From NCBI RefSeq assembly GCF_900172335.1, contig NZ_FWFX01000004.1:186001-250000 (forward strand): DNA of 64,000 nucleotides, in the 5' to 3' direction. This DNA is from Roseovarius albus. GTDB lineage: Bacteria; Pseudomonadota; Alphaproteobacteria; Rhodobacterales; Rhodobacteraceae. The notes below the pieces were generated by a model. It ran no database searches. It was not told the origin of the DNA and worked only from the letters and a program-made list of their open reading frames with translations. Numbering within the stretch: position 1 is the first letter of the stretch; each line of letters opens with the position of its first letter. Shown one piece after another: positions 57,745-64,000 of the stretch. Position numbers and translations under genes: made by a program.

Positions 57745-58368
57745 TTACGCGACGGACGTCACCCACAACAAGGTGGCGTCTTCGTCGCTGACCGAGATCA
57801 CATTGTGTCCCATCGCCGCATCGTAATAAGCGCTGTCACCCCGGCGCATCTCTACCGGCTCATAAAACTCGGTGTAAAGCTTGATGATCCCCGTCAACAC
57901 GTACAGAAACTCTTCACCATCGTGACGCACCCAACCATCGAACTCCTCGATTGAACGAGAGCGAATGCGCGCACGATACGGTAGCATTTGCTTGTTGGCC
58001 AAGGTCTCACTGAGCAGTTCATGCTCATAAGTCGCGGTCGCATGCTCAGTGCCGCCACCAGATTTTGTCACTGCCATCCGGCCATTGATCTGGTCTGAAC
58101 GTGTCGGCGTAAACAGTTGAGGAACCGTGATTTCCAGCCCGATCGCCAGCTTCTTCAACGCCTCATAAGTCGGAGACATTTGACCATTTTCGATCTTGCT
58201 GAGGGTCGAACGTGCCAACCCGGCTTGCTGCGCTGCCTGTTCAAGCGTCCACTTGCGTGCCGTACGCAATTCACGTACGCGTTCGCCAAGATCGAGCGGC
58301 TCGATATCTTGGTAATCACTGTTTTCGCGATTAACGCGGATCAGGGGGCCAGGGTTCAGTTGTGACAT
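57745..58368 (-). CDS. XRE-type regulator with C-terminal cupin
   Basis: A 207-residue regulator from the ATG at 58368. An HTH_3 domain covers about 27-82 (TLEQAAQQAGLARSTLSKIE) and a cupin sensor domain about 120-205 (HDGEEFLYVLTGIIKLY). This architecture often controls catabolic genes in response to a small ligand. It is divergent from the acyl-CoA ligase gene, with only 65 bases between starts and an AT-rich palindromic TATAATTTTTATA near 58369, likely the shared promoter and operator. Confidence 0.9.
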   Translation of the reverse strand: MSQLNPGPLIRVNRENSDYQDIEPLDLGERVRELRTARKWTLEQAAQQAGLARSTLSKIENGQMSPTYEALKKLAIGLEITVPQLFTPTRSDQINGRMAVTKSGGGTEHATATYEHELLSETLANKQMLPYRARIRSRSIEEFDGWVRHDGEEFLYVLTGIIKLYTEFYEPVEMRRGDSAYYDAAMGHNVISVSDEDATLLWVTSVA

Positions 58369-58433
58369 ATAATTTTTATAAGTCCGGCGCCCGACACTTG
58401 CAACCGTGCCTCCGCCCGCATAAGCCATTTCTT

Positions 58434-59963
58434 ATGACTTCCGTTGTTGACACCCGCCATCTGCAAAAACCTTGCCCGCCGTCATTCAATATGGCGGCTT
58501 ACGTTCTGGGGCGTGCAGACGATAGTCCTGACAAGATTGCTTTGGCGGTTCTCGGCCTGTCAAAAGCTGAGCGCTGGAGTTACGCCCGGCTTAAGGCTGC
58601 AGTTCTGGGAACGGCCACAGGTCTGTTAAATTCAGGATTAAATCCCGGCGACAAGATATTGATGCGACTGGGAAACACTGTTGATTTTCCCATTTCATAT
58701 CTAGCGGCGATTGCCGTGGACCTGATCCCAGTTCCAACCTCAAGCCAATTGAGCGAGGTGGAAGTCAGCAAGATGATTTCCACCCTGCAACCCCGCGCTA
58801 TTTTGCATGCAGAGGATGCCGCCCTGCCCGAGACCGATGTAACGGTGATACGAACCAATGAACTTCAGGCCATGCGCAACCTTCCAGCTGCAGACTGGCA
58901 GATGGGTGACCCGGATCGCCCGGCCTACATCATTTACACCTCTGGCACATCCGGTCAGCCACGCGCCGTCGTGCATGCCCACCGTGCCATTTGGGCGCGG
59001 CAGATGATGTTTGATGGCTGGTATGATTTGAAATCCGAGGACCGGTTGTTGCACGCAGGCGCGTTTAACTGGAGCTACACCCTTGGCACTGGCTTAATGG
59101 ATCCGTGGACCAGGGGGGGCACCGCATTGATCCCTGCAGCGGGCATCGACGCAGAGGCTATACCGTTACTTATAAAACGTCATGATGCAACTATTTGTGC
59201 TGCAGCACCGGGGTTTTACAGAAAAATCCTAAAGTTAAAAAACCTTCCAACGTTCCCCCACCTTAGGCATGGATTATCCGCTGGGGAAAAACTCTCCGAC
59301 ACCTTGCGTGCCGCGTGGCAAAGTGCCACCAAAACAGAGGTTTACGAGGCTTTCGGCATGTCGGAATGCTCGACTTTCATCTCGTCCTCACCGACTCATA
59401 CTTCTGAATCGCATTGTCTGGGTAAACCGCAACCGGGTCGCTGCGTGGCGATTTTGGGCTCCGATGGCCCTGTCGACCGAGGTGAAGAAGGTGTGATTGC
59501 GATCCACCGTAGCGACCCTGGCCTGATGTTGGAATATCTCAACGCACCAGAAGAAACCCAATCCCGCTATCAAGGCGATTGGTTTGTGACAGGAGATCAA
59601 GGGGTTATGGATGGAATTGATCAGATTTCTTACTTAGGCCGCGCCGACGATATGATGAACGCCGGTGGCTTTCGCGTCTCTCCGATTGAAGTGGAAACCG
59701 TGCTGAACACTTATCCCGGAGTCACGCAGGCCGCAGTAACCGATATCGAGGTCAAACAAGATGCGCGTTTGATCATGGCCTTTTATACCGGCCCCGAGCC
59801 CCTATCTGAAGAAGAACTGAAACGCTTTGCGGCCAACAATCTGGCCGATTACAAGCAGCCCCGAGGGTACTTTCATGTGGACGCCCTGCCAAGTGGGGCC
59901 AATGGCAAAATCCTGCGCCGTTCCTTGCGGCCGATCTATGAGGCCCTGAATGGTCAAGCTTGA
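58434..59963 (+). CDS. Acyl-CoA ligase (benzoate-CoA ligase-like AMP-forming enzyme)
   Basis: A 509-residue adenylate-forming CoA ligase. The ATP loop is YTSGTSGQPRAVVHAHR (about residue 163), with the A5/A8 core GDWFVTGDQG and the catalytic Lys in NGKILRRSLR at the C-terminus. It resembles the benzoate-CoA ligase group, so an aromatic or short-chain acid is likely. It is first in an overlapping four-gene operon; its end overlaps the next gene by 14 bases. Confidence 0.88.
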   Translation: MTSVVDTRHLQKPCPPSFNMAAYVLGRADDSPDKIALAVLGLSKAERWSYARLKAAVLGTATGLLNSGLNPGDKILMRLGNTVDFPISYLAAIAVDLIPVPTSSQLSEVEVSKMISTLQPRAILHAEDAALPETDVTVIRTNELQAMRNLPAADWQMGDPDRPAYIIYTSGTSGQPRAVVHAHRAIWARQMMFDGWYDLKSEDRLLHAGAFNWSYTLGTGLMDPWTRGGTALIPAAGIDAEAIPLLIKRHDATICAAAPGFYRKILKLKNLPTFPHLRHGLSAGEKLSDTLRAAWQSATKTEVYEAFGMSECSTFISSSPTHTSESHCLGKPQPGRCVAILGSDGPVDRGEEGVIAIHRSDPGLMLEYLNAPEETQSRYQGDWFVTGDQGVMDGIDQISYLGRADDMMNAGGFRVSPIEVETVLNTYPGVTQAAVTDIEVKQDARLIMAFYTGPEPLSEEELKRFAANNLADYKQPRGYFHVDALPSGANGKILRRSLRPIYEALNGQA

Positions 59964-60606
59964 TATCATTTCCGATCCGATCTGCCCGTGGTGCTATATT
60001 GGGAAAACCCTGCTGGACAAGGCACTGACCGAACGTCCGAACCACCCGTTTACCATGCAGTGGCATCCGTTTCAGTTAAATCCAGATATGCCTGCCCAGG
60101 GTATGGATCGTCGCGAATATCTGGAGACCAAGTTTGGCGGCAAAGACGGCGCTATTCGGGCCTATGCCCCCGTTTTGGAACAGGCTGAGGCCGCCGGGTT
60201 GAACATCGACTTTGGCGCCATCAAACGCACTCCAAATACGCTGAACGCCCATCGCCTGATCCATTGGGCTGGCATCGAAGACCGCCAGATCCCAGTTGTG
60301 ATGAAACTATTCAAAGCCTATTTTGAACAAGGCGAGGATATCGGCGATATAGACGTGCTGGCCGATATCGCCGATGGTGTCGGCATGGATGCCGCTGTGG
60401 TGCGTAAATTGCTACTGTCCGATGCGGACGCAGAGGACATCCGAACGCGTGATCGGCAGTTTCGCGAAATGGGCATCACCGGAGTGCCTGCGTTTGTCAT
60501 CAACGGCCAGCACGCCGTACCTGGTTGCCAACCCACCGAATTGTGGCTCAAAGTGATTGACGAGATCAACGAACAAATTGACGGGCACGCTGAAACCGCC
60601 TCATGA
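59950..60606 (+). CDS. DsbA-family (FrnE-like) oxidoreductase
   Basis: A 218-residue thioredoxin-fold protein of the FrnE / 2-hydroxychromene-2-carboxylate isomerase group. The active site is CPWC (Cys12-Cys15), and GVPAFVING contains the cis-Pro loop. No signal peptide, so cytoplasmic. It overlaps the ligase by 14 bases and the next gene by four. Such proteins act as oxidoreductases or glutathione-dependent isomerases; with a CoA ligase next to it, a catabolic step is possible. Confidence 0.88.
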   Translation: MVKLDIISDPICPWCYIGKTLLDKALTERPNHPFTMQWHPFQLNPDMPAQGMDRREYLETKFGGKDGAIRAYAPVLEQAEAAGLNIDFGAIKRTPNTLNAHRLIHWAGIEDRQIPVVMKLFKAYFEQGEDIGDIDVLADIADGVGMDAAVVRKLLLSDADAEDIRTRDRQFREMGITGVPAFVINGQHAVPGCQPTELWLKVIDEINEQIDGHAETAS

Positions 60607-61085
60607 TCACTGCCCATTTACCTGCAGGATACATAACCGGAAGGAGTCTGGCACATTCTGGTCCTGTTGTTTTAGCTGCTGTGCTTGGTGGAATCTTTCC
60701 TGACCTGGATCTGATCAGGTTTTATTTCGTCGATGGCAGATCCATTCATCACCATAACTATTGGGTCCATGTTCCCGCATTTTGGGCCATCGTCACTTTG
60801 GTGTTTCTCATTTTGGAACCCCGCATATCTGCCTCGTTGAGACAATGCGGATGGGCCTTTCTACTAGCAGTTTCTGTTCACATTTTGCTTGATGGTCTCG
60901 CTGGCGGCATCAAGTGGCTTTGGCCGCTGTCCGATCAGCTTTACTATATAGTGACAGTCCCTACCAGGTTCGAAAACTGGATATTGAATTTCATACTTCA
61001 CCCTATTTTTTTGTTTGAAATTGCCATATGGGCTGTGGCAATTCGTCTTTGGTTTAAAGAACCAGCTGGAGGGACAACACCATGA
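60603..61085 (+). CDS. YdjM-like inner-membrane metal-dependent hydrolase family protein
   Basis: A 160-residue membrane protein with about four hydrophobic segments. FPDLDLIRFYFVDGRSIHHHNYW near the N-terminus and VHILLDGLAGGIKWLWPLS fit the YdjM/DUF457 family, whose members are annotated as membrane-bound metal-dependent hydrolases. It overlaps both neighbours by four bases (ATGA type), indicating coupling with the DsbA-like and channel genes. The true role is unknown. Confidence 0.78.
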   Translation: MITAHLPAGYITGRSLAHSGPVVLAAVLGGIFPDLDLIRFYFVDGRSIHHHNYWVHVPAFWAIVTLVFLILEPRISASLRQCGWAFLLAVSVHILLDGLAGGIKWLWPLSDQLYYIVTVPTRFENWILNFILHPIFLFEIAIWAVAIRLWFKEPAGGTTP

Positions 61086-61420
61086 AACAAACATCTCCTT
61101 TTGTTATCCTCATTACGTCGCTGGTCGTCATTGTCTCCAGTGCCACGGTGTTTTTTCACTATCTCGAAGGTTGGAGCTGGATTGACTCTTACTTCTTCAC
61201 TGTCGTGACGCTATCGACGGTTGGCTACGGTAATCTTGTGCCTGAAACTGAGATCGGAAAAGTTGCAGCTTCTATTCTTATTTTCACCGGGATTGGGATA
61301 TTTGCACTGACAATTCAGAGCTTCGCCAGCCTGACCGTAAAACGCCGTTTGCGTAAATCGCGCGAGCACAAACGTAAATTGGCCCAGAGCAAGAAGAGCA
61401 AAGATACCGGTCCATCTTAA
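61082..61420 (+). CDS. Small two-helix potassium channel
   Basis: A 112-residue channel subunit: membrane helix 1 (about 8-26), pore helix and selectivity filter TVGYGN (46-51), helix 2 (about 62-84), then a Lys/Arg-rich tail of 28 residues. The filter ends in Asn where most potassium channels have Asp. No regulatory RCK domain. It starts inside the preceding stop codon and ends the operon. Confidence 0.85.
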   Translation: MKQTSPFVILITSLVVIVSSATVFFHYLEGWSWIDSYFFTVVTLSTVGYGNLVPETEIGKVAASILIFTGIGIFALTIQSFASLTVKRRLRKSREHKRKLAQSKKSKDTGPS

Positions 61421-61530
61421 AGTTCAATAATATTTCTGTATACAATCGCATACCATCTTTCATGCAGTCCCAGACTGCGCTATGACGCAGGCAGTAATCG
61501 ATTCTCGCCAGCCCTGAAAGGACATGCGCT

Positions 61531-62745
61531 ATGACAAAGATTAAGGTCGAAAATCCCGTCGTCGAACTCGACGGCGATGAAATGACCCGGATCATCTGGG
61601 ACTTCATCAAGAAAAAGCTGATCCTGCCCTATCTGGATATTGATCTGAAATACTACGATTTGGGTATCGAGGCGCGCGACGAGACCAACGATCAGATCAC
61701 AGTGGATGCTGCCGAGGCCATCAAACAATATGGTGTTGGCGTCAAATGCGCGACCATCACACCTGATGAGGCAAGGGTTGAAGAGTTTGGTCTGAAACAG
61801 ATGTGGCGCTCGCCCAACGGCACCATCCGTAACATTCTGGGTGGCGTTGTCTTCCGTCAGCCGATCATCTGCCAAAACGTTCCGCGCCTGGTTCCCGGTT
61901 GGACACAACCGATTGTCATTGGTCGTCACGCCTTTGGTGACCAATATCGTGCGACTGACATGAAATTCCCCGGTCCCGGCAAGCTGACAATGAAGTTCGT
62001 CGGCGAAGACGGCACAGTGGACGAGCGCGAAGTCTTTGACGCCCCCGCCTCCGGTATCTTCATGGGCATGTATAACCTTGATCAATCGATCATAGATTTT
62101 GCACGTGCCTCGATGAACTATGGTCTGAACCTTGGTTGGCCAGTTTACCTGTCAACAAAGAATACCATCCTCAAGCAATATGACGGTCGATTCCTTGAGT
62201 TGTTCCAGCAGGTCTATGAAGAAGAGTTCGAAGAGCAGTTCAAAGCCAAGGGCATTCATTACGAGCACCGCCTGATCGACGATATGGTTGCCTGTGCGAT
62301 GAAATGGAACGGTGGCTTTGTCTGGGCCTGCAAGAACTACGACGGCGACGTACAGTCCGACACTGTTGCACAGGGCTTTGGTTCGCTTGGCTTGATGACC
62401 TCGCAGCTGATGACACCCGATGGAAAGATTGTGGAGGCCGAAGCGGCGCACGGCACCGTGACCCGCCACTATCGCCAGCACCAGAAAGGTGAAGAGACCT
62501 CGACCAACTCGATTGCATCGATCTTTGCCTGGACTGGTGGCCTGAAGCACCGCGCGAAACTGGACAGCAACGAGCAATTGATGAACTTCGCCAGCACGCT
62601 GGAAAAAGTCATCGTCGATACCGTCGAAAGCGGCCATATGACAAAAGACCTGGCCCTGCTTGTTGGCCCGGATCAAGGTTGGTTAACCACCATGGGCTTC
62701 CTCGAAAAGGTCGACGAAAACCTGAACAAGGCACTGGTTGGTTAA
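61531..62745 (+). CDS. icd: NADP-dependent isocitrate dehydrogenase
   Basis: A TCA cycle enzyme oxidising isocitrate to 2-oxoglutarate. The 404-residue product is of the homodimeric type shared with eukaryotes ([20 protein letters not shown]). Substrate-binding [12 protein letters not shown] and cofactor-site [12 protein letters not shown] are present. It has its own terminator. Confidence 0.97.
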   Translation: MTKIKVENPVVELDGDEMTRIIWDFIKKKLILPYLDIDLKYYDLGIEARDETNDQITVDAAEAIKQYGVGVKCATITPDEARVEEFGLKQMWRSPNGTIRNILGGVVFRQPIICQNVPRLVPGWTQPIVIGRHAFGDQYRATDMKFPGPGKLTMKFVGEDGTVDEREVFDAPASGIFMGMYNLDQSIIDFARASMNYGLNLGWPVYLSTKNTILKQYDGRFLELFQQVYEEEFEEQFKAKGIHYEHRLIDDMVACAMKWNGGFVWACKNYDGDVQSDTVAQGFGSLGLMTSQLMTPDGKIVEAEAAHGTVTRHYRQHQKGEETSTNSIASIFAWTGGLKHRAKLDSNEQLMNFASTLEKVIVDTVESGHMTKDLALLVGPDQGWLTTMGFLEKVDENLNKALVG

Positions 62746-62767
62746 ACGCTTCAGCAAGGAAATTCTC

Positions 62768-62791
62768 AAGGCCGCCTCCGGGCGGCCTTTT
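62768..62791 (+). terminator. Terminator of icd
   Basis: AAGGCCGCC (62768-62776) pairs with GGCGGCCTT (62781-62789) around TCCG, then TT. It lies 23 bases after the stop. Confidence 0.88.
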
Positions 62792-62875
62792 GCGTTTAGA
62801 GGAGTTCGATAGTCTCTTGACCTATAAAAAGAAAAGGCGCCTTGTGGATGGATCATAGCTGATTGGAGTGCCGCA

Positions 62876-63211
62876 ATGGGCAAAGGTTATCTGCTTTTAT
62901 TTTTCGCCGTTTTGTTCGAAGCCGTCGGAACCACTTCACTGCAGGCGTCACAGCAGCTTTCGCGCTTTTGGCCCTCTGTCGGTGTTTTGGTTGGCTTTGG
63001 AACCGCACTCTACCTATTAATGCACGTGTTGAAATATCTGCCGCTGGGAATCACTTATGCGGTGTGGTCTGGCATGGGGATATGTCTAACAGCGCTGATT
63101 GGTTGGGTCGTATATCAACAAAAAGTCGATGTACCCGCCCTGATCGGGCTCGCGATGATCGTGTCGGGCATTGTCGTCATCAATCTGTTTTCGACAACGG
63201 CCAGCCACTAA
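62876..63211 (+). CDS. SMR-family multidrug efflux transporter
   Basis: A 111-residue four-helix small multidrug resistance protein of the EmrE/QacE type. The essential Glu15 lies in LLLFFAVLFEAVGTT, and YAVWSGMGICLTALIGW is the family helix 3. It works as a dimer exchanging protons for cationic drugs or guanidinium-like compounds. Confidence 0.9.
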   Translation: MGKGYLLLFFAVLFEAVGTTSLQASQQLSRFWPSVGVLVGFGTALYLLMHVLKYLPLGITYAVWSGMGICLTALIGWVVYQQKVDVPALIGLAMIVSGIVVINLFSTTASH

Positions 63212-63228
63212 CAAACTACCGAGCTGGA

Positions 63229-63432
63229 TTAACCGCGATTGTGAGTTTTGGCATACATTTCTGCGATCATCTTGCTGGCGGTTTTTTCAAACAGGACCGG
63301 AATGATTGCATGAACCAGCGCGGCACCGGCGGCCAAAAATAGTTTGAAGCTAAACTTGCTGGCAAAAACCGCATGCTCGAGATAGCTCTCATCGACTTTG
63401 CGTGGGTGTTCCAGAAATACCTTGGTCAGCAT
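63229..63432 (-). CDS. DUF6356-like small membrane protein
   Basis: A 67-residue protein from the ATG at 63432, after AGAGGAAAC. One central hydrophobic helix (KLFLAAGAALVHAIIPVLF) and the HPRKVDESYLEHA N-terminus match the DUF6356 family of Rhodobacterales as I know it. Function unknown. A longer frame upstream is not coding. It converges on the SMR gene. Confidence 0.78.
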   Translation of the reverse strand: MLTKVFLEHPRKVDESYLEHAVFASKFSFKLFLAAGAALVHAIIPVLFEKTASKMIAEMYAKTHNRG

Positions 63433-63553
63433 TGTGTTTCCTCTCATTCTGTTCGCTTTCGTTAAACATAAGACAGAGGCAGGTTGATGCTTTCCCAAAG
63501 CTTTACGAAATTTGATCTGTACCTGTGATATTTTCCCAATTAACATACATATT

Positions 63554-64000
63554 ATGGTGAATATTGACGAAATTGATAAAAGAATCCTAACAGAACTGCA
63601 GCAAGACGCTGATTTGCCGCTCGAATCCCTAGGCGAGAGGATTGGGCTGTCGCGCAATGCATGTTGGCGTCGCGTCAAAGCCCTTGAGACCGCAGGTGTC
63701 ATTCGCAAACGTGTGGCGCTAGTTGATCCAAACATGATCGGTCTTAGGCTCAGCGTGGTGATGCAAATCAAAGCTGCCAAACATGATGCCAGTTGGTTGG
63801 AGAAGTTCGCCCGCACCACCCGCAGCTTGCCCGAAGTCCAAGGCGTGTACCGGATGACCGGCGATCTGGACTACCTTATCCGGGCACGCGTGGCGGATAT
63901 GGCGGATTATGATCGGTTCTACCAGACCCTGATTGCCCGAGTCCCAATGGGGGATGTATCCGCCAGTTTCGTGATGGAAGAGATCAAGGAGACTACCGAG
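63554..64000 (+). CDS. Lrp/AsnC-family regulator, 3' end cut by window edge
   Basis: 149 codons of a regulator starting at the ATG 63554. The helix-turn-helix is SLGERIGLSRNACWRRVKALE (about 28-48), followed by the RAM ligand domain (MTGDLDYLIRARVADMADYDRF). It probably senses an amino acid. Only a few C-terminal residues are missing. Its target lies outside the window, or is the divergent DUF6356 gene. Confidence 0.92.
   Translation, partial: MVNIDEIDKRILTELQQDADLPLESLGERIGLSRNACWRRVKALETAGVIRKRVALVDPNMIGLRLSVVMQIKAAKHDASWLEKFARTTRSLPEVQGVYRMTGDLDYLIRARVADMADYDRFYQTLIARVPMGDVSASFVMEEIKETTE

Noticed and set aside
1-64000. tRNA, rRNA, tmRNA, CRISPR array or prophage
   Set aside because: No cloverleaf with a T-loop, no evenly spaced repeat-spacer pattern and no phage structural or integrase genes were found.

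Overview
The window looks like chromosomal DNA of a marine alphaproteobacterium of the Roseobacter group (Rhodobacteraceae/Roseobacteraceae). Pointers are small lineage-typical proteins (DUF6477-, DUF6456- and DUF6356-like), an invasion-associated-locus-B protein, the long alphaproteobacterial forms of PstC and PstA, a type II DAHP synthase, and moderate GC content with dense, mostly housekeeping gene content. I see no tRNA, rRNA, CRISPR array or prophage. The first gene (guaA, minus strand) and the last (an Lrp/AsnC regulator, plus strand) are cut by the window edges.

Layout. 1-5 kb: guaA, a lone MttB-family methyltransferase, a DUF6477 protein and an HTH/DUF6456 protein. 5-12 kb: lipA; a divergent DUF882 peptidase / L,D-transpeptidase pair for the envelope; a lpxD paralogue-acyl carrier protein-ketoacyl synthase operon; ialB. 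12.3-12.7 kb: a gene-free stretch with a candidate small RNA and a second orphan terminator. 12.7-20 kb: HerA-like ATPase, the isoprenoid operon xseB-ispA-dxs, a GlxA-type regulator and type II DAHP synthase. 20-23 kb: a PAS protein, yicC-gmk and a gamma carbonic anhydrase. 23-30.4 kb: the complete phosphate regulon phoR-pstSCAB-phoU-phoB, with two clear tandem Pho boxes before pstS.

30.4-40 kb: LysR/glutaryl-CoA dehydrogenase divergent pair, an FAD oxidoreductase, then two paralogous MATE exporters on either side of a Tat-exported peptide-binding protein, and an aldo/keto reductase. 40-48 kb is the most unusual part. Two nearly identical 1.02-kb direct repeats, each carrying a DUF4336 gene, flank rpsB-tsf, a GNAT acetyltransferase, an arginine:glycine-amidinotransferase-like enzyme and an overlapping aroQ-luxR pair. 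Structured intergenic DNA and a short repeat cluster that may be an IS remnant lie in the same region.

48-64 kb: DUF502 protein, patatin, enoyl-CoA hydratase, 3-hydroxybutyrate dehydrogenase, a second candidate small RNA divergent from a YejA-like binding protein, a secreted metallophosphoesterase, a cupin, a LysR/ArsP-like permease pair, and an XRE-cupin regulator divergent from a tightly overlapping four-gene operon (acyl-CoA ligase, FrnE-like DsbA protein, YdjM-like membrane protein, small potassium channel). The window ends with icd, an SMR transporter, a DUF6356 protein and the Lrp-type regulator.

The best candidates for something not yet described are the two intergenic small RNAs, the duplicated DUF4336 region with its aroQ-luxR neighbours, the MATE-binding protein-MATE cluster, and the CoA-ligase/potassium-channel operon. 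All functions are inferred from reading the sequence; no database search was possible.
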